This document shows positions 1 through 7,672 of a stretch of DNA of 64,000 nucleotides, in pieces (position 1 is the stretch's first letter; each line of letters begins with the position of its first letter). The notes beneath the pieces were generated by a model. That model had not been told where the DNA came from, did not search any database, and saw only the letters and a program-made list of their open reading frames with translations. Source of the stretch: Candidatus Gastranaerophilales bacterium (GTDB taxonomy: Bacteria > Cyanobacteriota > Vampirovibrionia > Gastranaerophilales > Gastranaerophilaceae). The stretch covers positions 1-64,000 of the forward strand of contig CALVBN010000008.1 in the NCBI GenBank assembly GCA_944325785.1, given 5' to 3'. A program made the position numbers and the translations under genes.

Positions 1-53
1 AAAAAGTCCAGTTCGGCAGTTTGATTTTTTTGGAATACTTAAAATTCCGACCT

Positions 54-77
54 AAAAAAGCCCACACAAAGCGGGCT
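54..77 (-). terminator. Rho-independent terminator
   Basis: Read leftward, the stem AGCCC...GGGCT is followed by a run of T. It would end a leftward transcript entering from the 80-270 region, where I see no gene. Positions 1-269 otherwise hold no recognisable coding sequence; they are the chromosome (or an older element) beyond the left attachment site. Confidence 0.55.
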
Positions 78-229
78 GTCCAAAATAATCAAAGTATCCG
101 TACAAATCAAACCGGTCGTTAAATTACATTTATGCTATAAAAATTTGTTACACTTCTTATTCAATCAACGAGAGAGTTTTCAGCGTTTTTATTCCAATGT
201 GTAGTGAAATGTGTTGCAAAAACTAAAAA

Positions 230-260
230 AGTAACTTTTAGAAAACCTCCAAAAGTCACT
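230..260 (-). terminator. Orphaned tRNA-fMet terminator
   Basis: A 10-bp imperfect stem (AGTGACTTTT / AAAAGTTACT) is followed by T residues on the minus strand. It lies just downstream of the 3' half of tRNA-fMet that remains at the left end of the element. Inference: this was the original terminator of the tRNA gene before the element separated the two. Confidence 0.5.
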
Positions 261-269
261 TATATCAAT

Positions 270-314
270 TGGTTGCGGGAGCTGGATTTGAACCAACGAC
301 CTTCGGGTTATGAG
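270..314 (-). repeat. attL: 45-bp direct repeat of tRNA-fMet 3' part
   Basis: These 45 bp are identical to 8670-8714, which is the 3' part of an intact tRNA-fMet gene from the anticodon loop to the encoded CCA. Identity stops abruptly on both sides. Such a truncated tRNA copy is the usual scar of site-specific integration by a tyrosine recombinase, and an integrase gene lies between the two copies. Confidence 0.93.
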
Positions 315-432
315 TTGAGAAATTTACTTTTTGCAATTTTTAGCAATATATCCCAAACTCTATTATTATAAATGTTTTAGCTATTTTAAATCAATTAATT
401 TTTAATAATTTTTAGTAGTTTTTTGTAAAAAA

Positions 433-452
433 GTTGAATTATTGTTGAATTA
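433..452 (+). repeat. Paired GTTGAATTA repeats, putative integrase arm sites (left)
   Basis: Two GTTGAATTA units lie 11 bp apart. The same pair with the same 11-bp spacing and orientation occurs at 8590-8609 near the other end. In the circular form the two pairs would flank the att core at unequal distances, as arm-type binding sites of tyrosine integrases do. The role is inference. Confidence 0.5.
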
Positions 453-454
453 TT

Positions 455-736
455 TTATGTAAATTTTTTTTGCATATCTTCAAGGTATTCCTCACCTTTT
501 AATGTCAAATAGTCCTCTGGTATAGTTGTAAAAAAGTGCTGCCTCATACCTCTTTTAGCTACAATATGCGTATAACCTAGTGCATTTAATTCATCTATAA
601 CCTCAATCATACCGCTTACATCTTTTCTTATAAGTTCCTTAACTCCTTGATTTACTTCTAGTAATGTTTTGTTATTCTTCTTTGAGTTATAAAGTAAGTT
701 TAGTAATTCGTTTGTATATTCTTGACGTTTAGTCAT
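455..736 (-). CDS. Small hypothetical protein, 93 aa
   Basis: I do not recognise this family. The start at MTKRQ is preferred because AAAAGGGG lies directly upstream; an earlier start would overlap the upstream regulator gene. The protein is mostly helical. A basic stretch (VAKRGMRQHFF) is followed by a short helix ending YLTLKGEEYLED, which resembles the wing and last helix of winged-helix proteins, so DNA binding is possible but unproven. It is the first gene inside the left attachment site and follows the XRE regulator with about 10 bp between them, so the two probably share a transcript. Confidence 0.6.
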   Translation of the reverse strand: MTKRQEYTNELLNLLYNSKKNNKTLLEVNQGVKELIRKDVSGMIEVIDELNALGYTHIVAKRGMRQHFFTTIPEDYLTLKGEEYLEDMQKKFT

Positions 737-746
737 ATATCCCCTT

Positions 747-1067
747 TTAATAAAAAATCCCACTTAAAATCTTGTATGCAAGCCTGATTTCATCTTCATT
801 TGCGTTCTTTAGCATAACTTGCATATCTTCTAATAATTCCTTAGGCTCTTTTTGAGAATTAAACATATATAGCTTATATGGCTCAACATTTAAAGCCTTT
901 GCAATCTTTTCAAGGTTTTCATCGGTTGGATGAAAATATCCGCTTTCAATTTTGCTTATACTTGAAGCTCCGATTTCGGTTAATTCAGATAACTCCTCTT
1001 GTGTCAAATTACGAGCAATTCTAATTTCTCTAATTCGTTTACCTAAAAGTTTTTTTAGTTCTGACAT
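747..1067 (-). CDS. XRE-family transcriptional regulator
   Basis: A 106-residue protein with an N-terminal HTH_3 domain (about residues 5-65: GKRIREIRIARNLTQEELSE, then ASSISKIESG, the recognition helix region). The C-terminal tail of about 35 residues ends in NANEDEIRLAYKILSGIFY. A second regulator at 50042-50365 has the same layout and a matching tail (NNANEKDIVTAYRILKSLF). It is probably a repressor controlling itself and the divergent gene to its right; a TTTACTT-n6-AAGTAAA inverted repeat lies just upstream of its start. Specific target and ligand cannot be read from sequence. Confidence 0.85.
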   Translation of the reverse strand: MSELKKLLGKRIREIRIARNLTQEELSELTEIGASSISKIESGYFHPTDENLEKIAKALNVEPYKLYMFNSQKEPKELLEDMQVMLKNANEDEIRLAYKILSGIFY

Positions 1068-1081
1068 AATATTTTCACCTC

Positions 1082-1101
1082 TTTACTTATTTTCAAGTAA
1101 A
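1082..1101. promoter_or_regulatory. Putative operator of the XRE regulator
   Basis: Perfect inverted repeat TTTACTT-ATTTTC-AAGTAAA just upstream of the XRE regulator start, in the divergent intergenic region. Dyad symmetry and position fit autoregulation by the HTH protein. No binding data; inferred. Confidence 0.4.
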
Positions 1102-1238
1102 TATGTGAATAAATTAATTAGTCGCAGCTACAATAAATATTGATTTTCTTGTGTCTTTATGCAATAAATATGCATAGAATAAAAAGTTATTTATAAAATG
1201 ATATATTATAGGTACAAGTAGTTAAAGTGAGGTGTAAA

Positions 1239-2084
1239 ATGTTTAAAATTATATCTGGTAATTTTTCAAAAAATTCAATTTGCACTTTTGAGAGCATATT
1301 AGAAACAGGAAAAGGATTTGAAACAACAAAAACTTTATTAAAAAATGCAGAAGAAATCCGTTTATTATCAGATGAAGAAATAAATCAATTAATACAAAAT
1401 TCAGATTATGCCTTACATATAAAAGACTTAAAAAAAGCTATTAAAGATGATAATACAGTATGTTTTTATTATAAATACAAAAACAAAAAAGAATTTACAG
1501 CAATTGCAGACCTAAAAACTTATCAATTAGTTGCAAATAAAGCAAAAGAAGAAGTCCCAGAAGAAAAATTGACGACTGTAAGTTCATCTAAAAATGGATG
1601 TTTACTTTTAATAGCTATTGCCATAATTTTATTTATACTTGCAAGTTGTGTTGGAAATCATCAGACAAATACTACTTCAAACGACACGCAAACAAGTAAC
1701 GGGGTAACAACTTCACAAAAACCTGCTCAGAATACCATAAAAGTAGCAAATACCAAACAAGTCAATTATTTAAAAGGATTTTTAAAATCAGGGTTTCAGA
1801 TTGTAGATGAAAAACGTGTATACTACATCAAATCAAATGATTATCAGAATGCTTATTTTGTCGGAACAATGGTAAGACATATAAATAGGCTTGAACCTTG
1901 TATATGGTTTGCAAGCAAATTTGAAGATACATCTGGCACAATATTATCAGCAAGTGACGGTGCGGTTTATGCTTCTTATCCTTTAGACGCTCGTAAGACT
2001 GATATTCAAGTTAAATCTTATGATGATGGGTATAATAAAATTCATAATGAAGTATTAAAGCATTTTAACGAATTAGCAAGATAA
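1239..2084 (+). CDS. Hypothetical single-pass membrane protein, 281 aa
   Basis: Start chosen at ATG because GTGAGGTG upstream acts as the ribosome binding site; an in-frame GTG lies inside that site. Residues about 1-120 are a charged cytoplasmic-type domain. A hydrophobic helix (about 127-143, LLLIAIAIILFILASCV) follows, then a Thr/Asn/Gln-rich linker and a C-terminal domain of about 110 residues with a conserved-looking YLKGFLKSGF...YYIKSNDYQNAYFVG segment, probably extracytoplasmic. The Cys in the hydrophobic segment is not at an N-terminal lipobox. It is the only plus-strand gene in the left arm of the element and sits alone, typical of cargo. Function unknown. Confidence 0.7.
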   Translation: MFKIISGNFSKNSICTFESILETGKGFETTKTLLKNAEEIRLLSDEEINQLIQNSDYALHIKDLKKAIKDDNTVCFYYKYKNKKEFTAIADLKTYQLVANKAKEEVPEEKLTTVSSSKNGCLLLIAIAIILFILASCVGNHQTNTTSNDTQTSNGVTTSQKPAQNTIKVANTKQVNYLKGFLKSGFQIVDEKRVYYIKSNDYQNAYFVGTMVRHINRLEPCIWFASKFEDTSGTILSASDGAVYASYPLDARKTDIQVKSYDDGYNKIHNEVLKHFNELAR

Positions 2085-2088
2085 GATT

Positions 2089-2463
2089 TCAGCTTATTTT
2101 TTTTGCAATAATACTAGCTACAAATTGCCGTGCTTCGGTTTTAGCTTCAAGTTTTGGTGATAAGCTCATTGTCTTTTCAATGGGTTTTTCACCTATGCAT
2201 GCCTGTATCCATTCCCCCTTTTTTTAATCACCTTTAATTACCTTTAATATACTATATAACATTGCTTCTTTTGTTGATTTAATTGTCATATCTTGTGTTA
2301 CTTCCATTGATAAAAGAATTTGCAATATATCTTTCATAAGACGTTTTTCTTGTCTTACTTTTGCCGATTTTTTACCACCAGCACTTTGAATTTTTCTTTG
2401 TTCAACCATTGTTAATTGATTTAAGGGTATAAGATTTTCAGTTTTAGGATTTTTATTCGTCAT
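2089..2463 (-). pseudogene. Terminase-small-subunit-like paralogue broken by in-frame stop
   Basis: The open part encodes 79 residues beginning MTNKNPKTENLIPL, identical over 14 residues to the start of the neighbouring upstream gene, followed by the same GGK-SAKVRQE block. A TAA follows KGD, but the same frame stays open for 44 more codons (KKGEWIQACIGEKPIEK..., ending KKIS). This extension aligns with the intact neighbour (GNVKAFEVIRNTIGE versus GD-stop-KKGEWIQACIGE) and gives nearly the same total length (124 versus 119 codons). So this is a tandem duplicate truncated by a nonsense codon, or a gene read through. A short 79-aa product may still be made; GTGGGGGT precedes the ATG. Confidence 0.65.
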
Positions 2464-2474
2464 ATTACCCCCAC

Positions 2475-2834
2475 TTATAGTTCTTTTAGCTTTTTAAATA
2501 CCTTATTAATGGTTTTATCGTCAATAGTGCTTTCTATGCTGGCATGAATGTTGCTGATTTCATCTTCACCTATTGTATTTCTTATAACTTCAAAAGCTTT
2601 CACATTGCCATCTATTGCAGTTTTAACAAGAGATAAACACATTCTCTCTTGCATTGTTTTACCTGTTTTATCCTCAACATTTAAAAGATATAGCAACTCA
2701 TCTTTTAGCTTTTTACGTTCTTGTCTGACTTTTGCAGATATTTTACCACCCTTTTGTTGTAATTCTTTCTTTTCGGTCGGATTTCTGGCTGACAATGGTA
2801 TTAAATTTTCTGTTTTAGGATTTTTATTTGTCAT
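2475..2834 (-). CDS. Phage terminase-small-subunit-like / KTENLIPL-family protein
   Basis: 119 residues from MTNKNPKTENLIPL; the start is supported by AGAGGT upstream and overlaps the end of the preceding gene by 11 bp, suggesting translational coupling. The pattern (polar N-terminus, GGK-SAKVRQERKKLKDEL, then SLVKTAIDGNVKAFEVIRNTIGE) resembles small proteins found in phages and integrative elements and often placed at the terminase-small-subunit position. I rely on memory of that family, not a search. It would bind DNA through the basic helix, for packaging or element maintenance. A damaged tandem copy follows directly downstream. Confidence 0.55.
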   Translation of the reverse strand: MTNKNPKTENLIPLSARNPTEKKELQQKGGKISAKVRQERKKLKDELLYLLNVEDKTGKTMQERMCLSLVKTAIDGNVKAFEVIRNTIGEDEISNIHASIESTIDDKTINKVFKKLKEL

Positions 2835-3060
2835 TTTGTACCTCTGAAACATAAATATTTTGTTGTTGATTGCTAAAAATTTTCTTAAGAATTTGTATGT
2901 TGAAATAAAAACAGAAATTAAACATAACTACAAATATTAGCAAAATTGTAATTAGTAATTTGTGTTCTTTTATTCTTGCACGTAAATCAGCTATTTTATT
3001 GAGATGTATTTCTACAATATATTCTTCATTTAAACTTTGTTTTTTATTTTGATTAGTCAT
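2824..3060 (-). CDS. Small membrane protein, 78 aa
   Basis: A soluble helix of about 33 residues (YIVEIHLNKIADLRARIKEH) precedes one transmembrane helix (LLITILLIFVVMFNFCFYF, about residues 35-53) and a short polar tail. It belongs to the leftward operon of the element, between the replication genes and the terminase-like pair, and overlaps the next gene by 11 bp. No family recognised. Small single-pass proteins at this place in phage-like elements can be holins or immunity factors, but nothing here shows that. Confidence 0.6.
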   Translation of the reverse strand: MTNQNKKQSLNEEYIVEIHLNKIADLRARIKEHKLLITILLIFVVMFNFCFYFNIQILKKIFSNQQQNIYVSEVQNDK

Positions 3061-3142
3061 ATACTACTCCTTTTTAATAGTTTTTCTTGCAGACATGATT
3101 ACCCACTTGTGGATAACCTTCATTTATAACTTTATCAACATT

Positions 3143-3598
3143 TTAATTCCTACTTTCAGTTTCATCTTCATTTTCAAGTAGCTTGAGCATATGCTCCTTC
3201 ATTTGCCCTTGCTTATGCTTGTTTTTCTTACCATTCTCTTGTCGGCTTGTTACATAGTGCATTCGCTCAAATATTCGCCTATCTAAATAAGGCAAATACA
3301 AATTATCACTACCATCTTTTGATAATTTGCTTTTGACGTCATCACTTAATGTACCGTTAAATTTTAAAGAAATAAGTTTTTCTGATAAATGCCCTTGCTG
3401 AAATTGGTAACACATCAACTTAATAAACTGCCCCACCTCATAATCATTTAGGTCTGCAACTAATCCCAAAAAATCATTAGGATAAAACATAAATGCAGGG
3501 TCAATTTCTTTATATTTACGCTCTTTTTTTAATGCCATTGGGTCAATTTGCTTTTCCAACATTTCATCAATTAATTTTTTCTTATCCTGTTTAGACAT
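3143..3598 (-). CDS. Replication-organiser-like protein, 151 aa
   Basis: The start at MSKQDKK has GCGAGGTG upstream and overlaps the primase-polymerase gene by 8 bp. The central segment FMFYPNDFLGLVADLNDYEVGQFIKLMCYQFQQGHLSE is typical of the N-terminal winged-helix region of phage replisome organisers and DUF1376-type proteins, which start with an xFYPxDF/xxDWL motif and read how many residues of small helical turns precede a wing. The C-terminus is Lys/Glu-rich and probably flexible. With the primase it would form the replication module of the element. The exact family is uncertain; replication association is moderately supported by context. Confidence 0.6.
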   Translation of the reverse strand: MSKQDKKKLIDEMLEKQIDPMALKKERKYKEIDPAFMFYPNDFLGLVADLNDYEVGQFIKLMCYQFQQGHLSEKLISLKFNGTLSDDVKSKLSKDGSDNLYLPYLDRRIFERMHYVTSRQENGKKNKHKQGQMKEHMLKLLENEDETESRN

Positions 3599-4481
3599 AA
3601 GCACCTCGCAAACATCTTTGAGCAGTTCTCAAAAGGTAGTCTTTGCGCTCCATCTTATCTTTATGTTTTTTGTCTTTTTGATTTGCAAATGGACTGATTT
3701 TAAAAAGCTCTATTGCAATTTTAATATCGTATTTTGTCCAATACATAAGTTTACTCATAAGTGCTAAATCATTACTACTTTCATCATTAGAGTATCTTTG
3801 ACCGTTCCAAAGCGCTTGTAGTTTACTATCTTTGCCGAGTGCGTATTCGATTTTTTGCGTTAGATTTGAAATTTCTGAAATATTCGTGTGATTTAAGGCT
3901 TTTATCATTGGTAACGCAGGAAAATATCTTTTTTCAAATGCTGTTATCTCTGTTTGTCGTTTTTCAATATTTGCTTTAAGAAAAACATTGCCAGTTAATG
4001 TAAAATAACGGTTACAATCATAAATTTCCAAAGATTTACAAAAATTTAAATCATTCCGTTTGCACCTTGCACCTGCCTTTTTAGCGTATGTTAATATGTG
4101 TAAGCCTTTTTTACTTGGCGAATATTCTGTGTAGGAATTAATCGTTTTAACAATTTTCAATGTTACATCTGATATTTTGCCGTTATCATTTATGCATTCA
4201 TCTATATCTATTCCGCAAAGTGTTGAGCCGTCTATATTACCTAGAACAATGCCTAAAAATTCAGCATTCTCTGTTTTTTGCAAATATTTTAAAGCTGTTT
4301 TGTAATCATAAAAATTTGCAGGATTTGTTATGTCGATATTTTGGTTTGTTATTGGAGAAATTGGTCTTTTCTCTTTATTTGCGAGTACAAATCGCTTTGA
4401 ATTTTTAAGATTTTCTGATAAAATAAAGTTAGCTCGAGTGCCCTTATTATTTGCAATAGGGGCATTTTTTGCTTTTTGCAT
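3591..4481 (-). CDS. Primase-polymerase (AEP superfamily)
   Basis: 296 residues. The archaeo-eukaryotic primase (bifunctional primase/polymerase, prim-pol) core is visible: metal-binding D92-I-D94 in CGIDIDE, the S-x-K-G-L-H128 motif, and LEIYDCNRYFTLTG as the third motif. The C-terminal third (NDLALMSKLMYWTKYDIKIAIELFKISPF...YLLRTAQ) matches the helical domain that follows such prim-pols in NrS-1-like polymerases and in phage and plasmid primases. No helicase domain follows, so a host helicase is presumably recruited. It would prime replication of the excised element. AGGAGGAAGAT precedes the start. The Xis-like gene lies 9 bp upstream. Confidence 0.85.
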   Translation of the reverse strand: MQKAKNAPIANNKGTRANFILSENLKNSKRFVLANKEKRPISPITNQNIDITNPANFYDYKTALKYLQKTENAEFLGIVLGNIDGSTLCGIDIDECINDNGKISDVTLKIVKTINSYTEYSPSKKGLHILTYAKKAGARCKRNDLNFCKSLEIYDCNRYFTLTGNVFLKANIEKRQTEITAFEKRYFPALPMIKALNHTNISEISNLTQKIEYALGKDSKLQALWNGQRYSNDESSNDLALMSKLMYWTKYDIKIAIELFKISPFANQKDKKHKDKMERKDYLLRTAQRCLRGAYV

Positions 4482-4490
4482 ATCTTCCTC

Positions 4491-4682
4491 CTAATATAGC
4501 TCACTATTTCCGTTTAAAAACTCAATTAATTTTTCAAAATTAATTAAATATTTACGCCCTGCTCTAACATGAATAATTTTGTTTTTTAAACACAATTGAC
4601 GAATATAAAAATTCGCAAGTCCTGTTTTTTCTGCAGCTTCTTTAATTGTTACCATTTGTGGTATTAAAACTGTATTTTGCAT
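4491..4682 (-). CDS. Excisionase-like MerR/HTH_17 DNA-binding protein
   Basis: 63 residues with the excisionase-family winged helix-turn-helix: VTIKEAAEKTGLANFYIRQLC followed by IIHVRAGRKYLINFEKLIEFL. Proteins of this kind (HTH_17, xis) direct integrase toward excision and often also regulate the early promoter. It is the first gene of the leftward operon and is divergent from the repressor-integrase pair, the usual place of xis in satellites. Strong Shine-Dalgarno GGAGG. Confidence 0.8.
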   Translation of the reverse strand: MQNTVLIPQMVTIKEAAEKTGLANFYIRQLCLKNKIIHVRAGRKYLINFEKLIEFLNGNSELY

Positions 4683-4695
4683 ATAGCCTCCTTTG

Positions 4696-4830
4696 TTATC
4701 TATTTGTTATTTTTATTACGTTTTTTGTCTATTTAATTATATTATAATTCTTTATATTGATTTTTGTTATTTTTTAGTATATATTGATAATAAATAAGCG
4801 AATTTATGTATTAAATTATCAAATAGACAA
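4696..4830. promoter_or_regulatory. Divergent control region with three TTGTCTATTT-like sites
   Basis: Between xis and the repressor lie TTATCTATTT (4696-4705), TTGTCTATTT (4725-4734) and its exact inverse AAATAGACAA (4821-4830), the last ending at the repressor ribosome binding site. Repeated sites covering both divergent promoters are what a lysogeny-type repressor would bind. Assignment to the adjacent XRE repressor is inference. Confidence 0.5.
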
Positions 4831-4841
4831 TGGAGTTAAAT

Positions 4842-5474
4842 ATGAAAAGAGCAAAATATAAAATTCTAGGTAAGCGGTTTAGAGAATTAAGAGAAGAATT
4901 GAATACATTTGAAAAAATTTGTACTCAAGCAAATCTTGCAAAAAAGCTAAATTTAACTGCTCCACAAATTTCAGACTTAGAAAAAGGTAAAAAAGCACCG
5001 TCTTTAAATGTTTTAAAAGAATACTGTAATTATTTTAAAGTACCAATGGAGTATCTTGTGGATGAAAAAAAAGAATATAGACATTATCAAAATCAAACTC
5101 TTAGCGAAGATTTAGGGTTATCAGATGACGCTATTCTTGGAATAAGAAAGTTGAATAGCTTTTCAAACAAGTTAGAAAAGGATAACAAAAACTTAAATGT
5201 AAGCAAATTGAATTTAAGTAATTTGTTAAATATATTTTTGTCTGATTATATGTTATTGAGTAGTTTTTTATTAAACTTTAATAACTATTTAGAAGAACTT
5301 CAAAAAGAAGAAGAATTTATCGTAAAAATTAAAAATACTAATAAAAATTTAAACGAAAATGAAATTGCTGAAATGCTGCACGAACAAAATCTTATAGAAG
5401 AAAAATTGCATCTTGCATTATATAGAACACAAGATGTTTTAAAAAAAATAGCAAAAAATATTAATAAGAGGTAA
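4842..5474 (+). CDS. XRE-family repressor of the element
   Basis: 210 residues. N-terminal HTH (about residues 7-70: GKRFRELREELN, ANLAKKLNLTAPQISDLEKGKKAPSLNVL). The longer C-terminal part is helical, with a coiled-coil-like KEEEFIVKIKNTNKNLNENEIAEML stretch, suitable for dimerisation or for sensing an inducer protein. Start at MKRAK because GGAG lies 7 bp upstream; an earlier ATG contains that site. It is 2 bp from the integrase, so both are co-transcribed and divergent from xis and the replication genes. Equivalent to the Stl or CI-type master repressor by position; derepression trigger unknown. Confidence 0.82.
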   Translation: MKRAKYKILGKRFRELREELNTFEKICTQANLAKKLNLTAPQISDLEKGKKAPSLNVLKEYCNYFKVPMEYLVDEKKEYRHYQNQTLSEDLGLSDDAILGIRKLNSFSNKLEKDNKNLNVSKLNLSNLLNIFLSDYMLLSSFLLNFNNYLEELQKEEEFIVKIKNTNKNLNENEIAEMLHEQNLIEEKLHLALYRTQDVLKKIAKNINKR

Positions 5475-5476
5475 TT

Positions 5477-6739
5477 ATGGCAAATGTTCAAGAAAGAAGA
5501 AATAAAGACGGCGAAATTATTTCATATTCTATCAGAGTTCATAAAGGTCGGGATATGAACGGTAAACAGTTGAAACCATATACAATGACTTTTAAAGTGC
5601 TGCCAAATTGGAGTGAACGAAAAACACAAACAGAGTTAAAAAAAGCTGTTGTATTGTTTGAAGAACAGTGCAAAAAAGGTATAGTTGCAGATAATAAACA
5701 ATCTTTTGAAAGATATGCAGATTATGTAATTAATCTTAAAGAAAGAACAGGTGTAAAACATAGAACAATAGTTCGATATAAAGAATTATTGAGAAGAATA
5801 ATCCCAGCAATTGGTCATTTAAAATTATCAGAACTAAAGCCCCAACACTTAAATGCATTATATGAACAACTTAGCAAAGATGGTTTGAATAAAAAAACTG
5901 GTAAAACTCTTAGTAATAAAACTATTCTTGAACACCACAGATTAATAAGAACTATATTAGCTCAAGCAGAAAAAGAGTTATTAGTACAATACAATGCCGC
6001 AGCAAAAGCAACACCTCCAAAAGTCGATAAAAAAGAAGCAAATTACCTTCAAGTAGAAGATGTTGAAAATATATTGTTTTATTTGCAAAAAGAACCATTA
6101 AAACAACAAGTAGCAATGAATTTACTTATATTTACAGGTTGCAGACGTGGTGAAATTATGGGATTAAAATGGAACAAAATTGACTTTAAAAACAATCTTA
6201 TAACAATAGACACTAACCTTTTATATTCAAAAGAACGTGGAATATATGAAGATACACCAAAAACAGAACAATCTAAAAGAGTTATAAATATTCCGATTAC
6301 CGTGATGGAGTTATTAAAAACTTATCGCAAAGAATATAACACCAAAAGGCTTGCTCTTGGCTCATATTGGAATGATACAGGATTTGTATTTGTACAAGAA
6401 AACGGAAAACCAATGCACCCAGATACTCTAACAGATTATTGTAGCAAATTTAGAAACAAGTATAACGCTATAATAGAGCAAGAAAACAGCAAAAAATCAC
6501 ATAAAGAAAAATTAAGACTATTACCCCATATTAATCCACACGCATTCAGGCATACTCAAGCAAGTATATTAATATTAAGTGGTTTAGATTGTACAACAGT
6601 TAGCAAAAGACTAGGACACGCAAAAACAAGCACAACAACCGATATTTATGGGCATTTATTACAAAAAGCTGACGCAAAAGCTAGTAATATTCTAACTAAT
6701 TTATTTTATAAAGAACATAATAAAAAAATTAGTAAATAA
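5477..6739 (+). CDS. int: Tyrosine integrase
   Basis: 420 residues, full length. N-terminal arm-binding region (about 1-65), core-binding SAM-like domain (about 70-175), then the catalytic domain with R223 (TGCRRGE), H355-x-x-R358 (HAFRH), H381 (LGHAK) and nucleophile Y391 (DIYGHL). All expected residues are present, so it should be active. It would recombine the 45-bp att core inside tRNA-fMet. Start has AAGAGG and follows the repressor by 2 bp. It ends 9 bp from the convergent PIN gene. Unlike many islands, the gene is central rather than beside the att site, with cargo between it and attR. Confidence 0.95.
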   Translation: MANVQERRNKDGEIISYSIRVHKGRDMNGKQLKPYTMTFKVLPNWSERKTQTELKKAVVLFEEQCKKGIVADNKQSFERYADYVINLKERTGVKHRTIVRYKELLRRIIPAIGHLKLSELKPQHLNALYEQLSKDGLNKKTGKTLSNKTILEHHRLIRTILAQAEKELLVQYNAAAKATPPKVDKKEANYLQVEDVENILFYLQKEPLKQQVAMNLLIFTGCRRGEIMGLKWNKIDFKNNLITIDTNLLYSKERGIYEDTPKTEQSKRVINIPITVMELLKTYRKEYNTKRLALGSYWNDTGFVFVQENGKPMHPDTLTDYCSKFRNKYNAIIEQENSKKSHKEKLRLLPHINPHAFRHTQASILILSGLDCTTVSKRLGHAKTSTTTDIYGHLLQKADAKASNILTNLFYKEHNKKISK

Positions 6740-6748
6740 AAGATATTA

Positions 6749-7303
6749 CTATATAGTCAATATATTAGAGTTAGCAGTAATAATTTCTAACGGTGAATTC
6801 AATAAAGAATAATCAGCGTCATCTGTAATTAATTTTATGTCGTTATAATTACATAGATAATTAAAATATTCATCATTAAAATCAATTTTTATATTGTCGG
6901 TCAAATCATCAATAGCTAACTCTTCAAAATTATCACTTAATTTTGTAAAACTATTTAACATTTGCCTTATAATAGGCTTAATTTGTCCTATTGCATATAT
7001 ATAATCGTTAGAGTTACGAAAATCCCTTTTTCTTTGGTATTCATCTTCACTCCTATCGCCCTTTTTTATACGATATTCTCTAGAAATAAGTGCATTAACA
7101 AATTCTGCTAAATTCAATGAAGTTAAATAAACAGTTGCACCTGATTTAATTATTTTATCCATAAAATCACTATAAACTTCTGACCTTATATCATCTATAT
7201 AAGGATTTAAACCATTAAATAAAAGTACTAGGACATTTGTATCAAAAAGAAATTTATCACTCGATTTTGGCTTATAAGTTCTTATGTCATAAACTTTAAC
7301 CAT
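6749..7303 (-). CDS. PIN-domain nuclease of three-gene cassette
   Basis: 184 residues. PIN fold acidic residues are visible: D21 (FLFDTNVL), E67 (NLAEFVN) and the D161/D162/D164 cluster (LITDDADY), the Mg-dependent ribonuclease site. The middle carries an extra helical insertion (about 70-125). Most PIN proteins of this size are toxins cutting RNA. It overlaps the STAS-like gene by 8 bp and is last in the operon with it and the GHKL ATPase. No VapB-like antitoxin is adjacent, so the STAS-like protein is the candidate inhibitor. Start supported by AAGGA upstream. Function in defence or plasmid-like maintenance is inference. Confidence 0.8.
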   Translation of the reverse strand: MVKVYDIRTYKPKSSDKFLFDTNVLVLLFNGLNPYIDDIRSEVYSDFMDKIIKSGATVYLTSLNLAEFVNALISREYRIKKGDRSEDEYQRKRDFRNSNDYIYAIGQIKPIIRQMLNSFTKLSDNFEELAIDDLTDNIKIDFNDEYFNYLCNYNDIKLITDDADYSLLNSPLEIITANSNILTI

Positions 7304-7664
7304 TATCTAATTCCTTTTTTAATGCTTCATTTAATTTTTCCCTGTATTCAGGATTTTGATAATATTCTTTCGCTCTTTTTAAAACTGTTGCAAGTATTTC
7401 TCGGTCGTCTTTATTCATATTTAATGTTTTTACATTTTGACGCAAGAAATCAACACTATAATTTTCTTTATATAATTGTCCAACAGCAGTGTTAAGAAAT
7501 GCAGATATCACCATTTCTATATTCATAAAATCGAGAATAACTACATTACCAGCTTTTAATGCTTTATTTATTTTTTCAAAAACTTTTTGCCCGTCAGTAT
7601 CTGAAACAGCCGCACTTCCACCGACTTCATTATAAATATTGATTTTTATTTCGTTATTTGACAT
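7296..7664 (-). CDS. STAS-like DUF4325 protein
   Basis: 122 residues. The central GNVVILDFMNIEMVISAFLNTAVGQLYKE is characteristic of the STAS-like domain PF14213 (DUF4325): strand-DF, then the loop with S54 where anti-anti-sigma factors carry their phosphorylatable Ser. The C-terminal helix (about 85-120) is highly charged and could be the partner-binding arm. It lies between a GHKL ATPase and a PIN nuclease with overlaps or a gap of only 8 bp. By analogy with SpoIIAB/SpoIIAA partner switching, the ATPase may phosphorylate this protein and so set its hold on the nuclease. This mechanism is a hypothesis. AGGAG precedes the start. Confidence 0.72.
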   Translation of the reverse strand: MSNNEIKINIYNEVGGSAAVSDTDGQKVFEKINKALKAGNVVILDFMNIEMVISAFLNTAVGQLYKENYSVDFLRQNVKTLNMNKDDREILATVLKRAKEYYQNPEYREKLNEALKKELDNG

Positions 7665-7672
7665 TTTTTCTC

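Noticed and set aside
1..269. Second integrated element beyond attL
   Set aside because: A tandem element is possible at the same tRNA, but 269 bp show no gene or second att repeat.
6749..7664. Classical VapBC toxin-antitoxin
   Set aside because: The partner is a STAS-like DUF4325 protein, not a DNA-binding VapB, and a GHKL ATPase belongs to the same unit.
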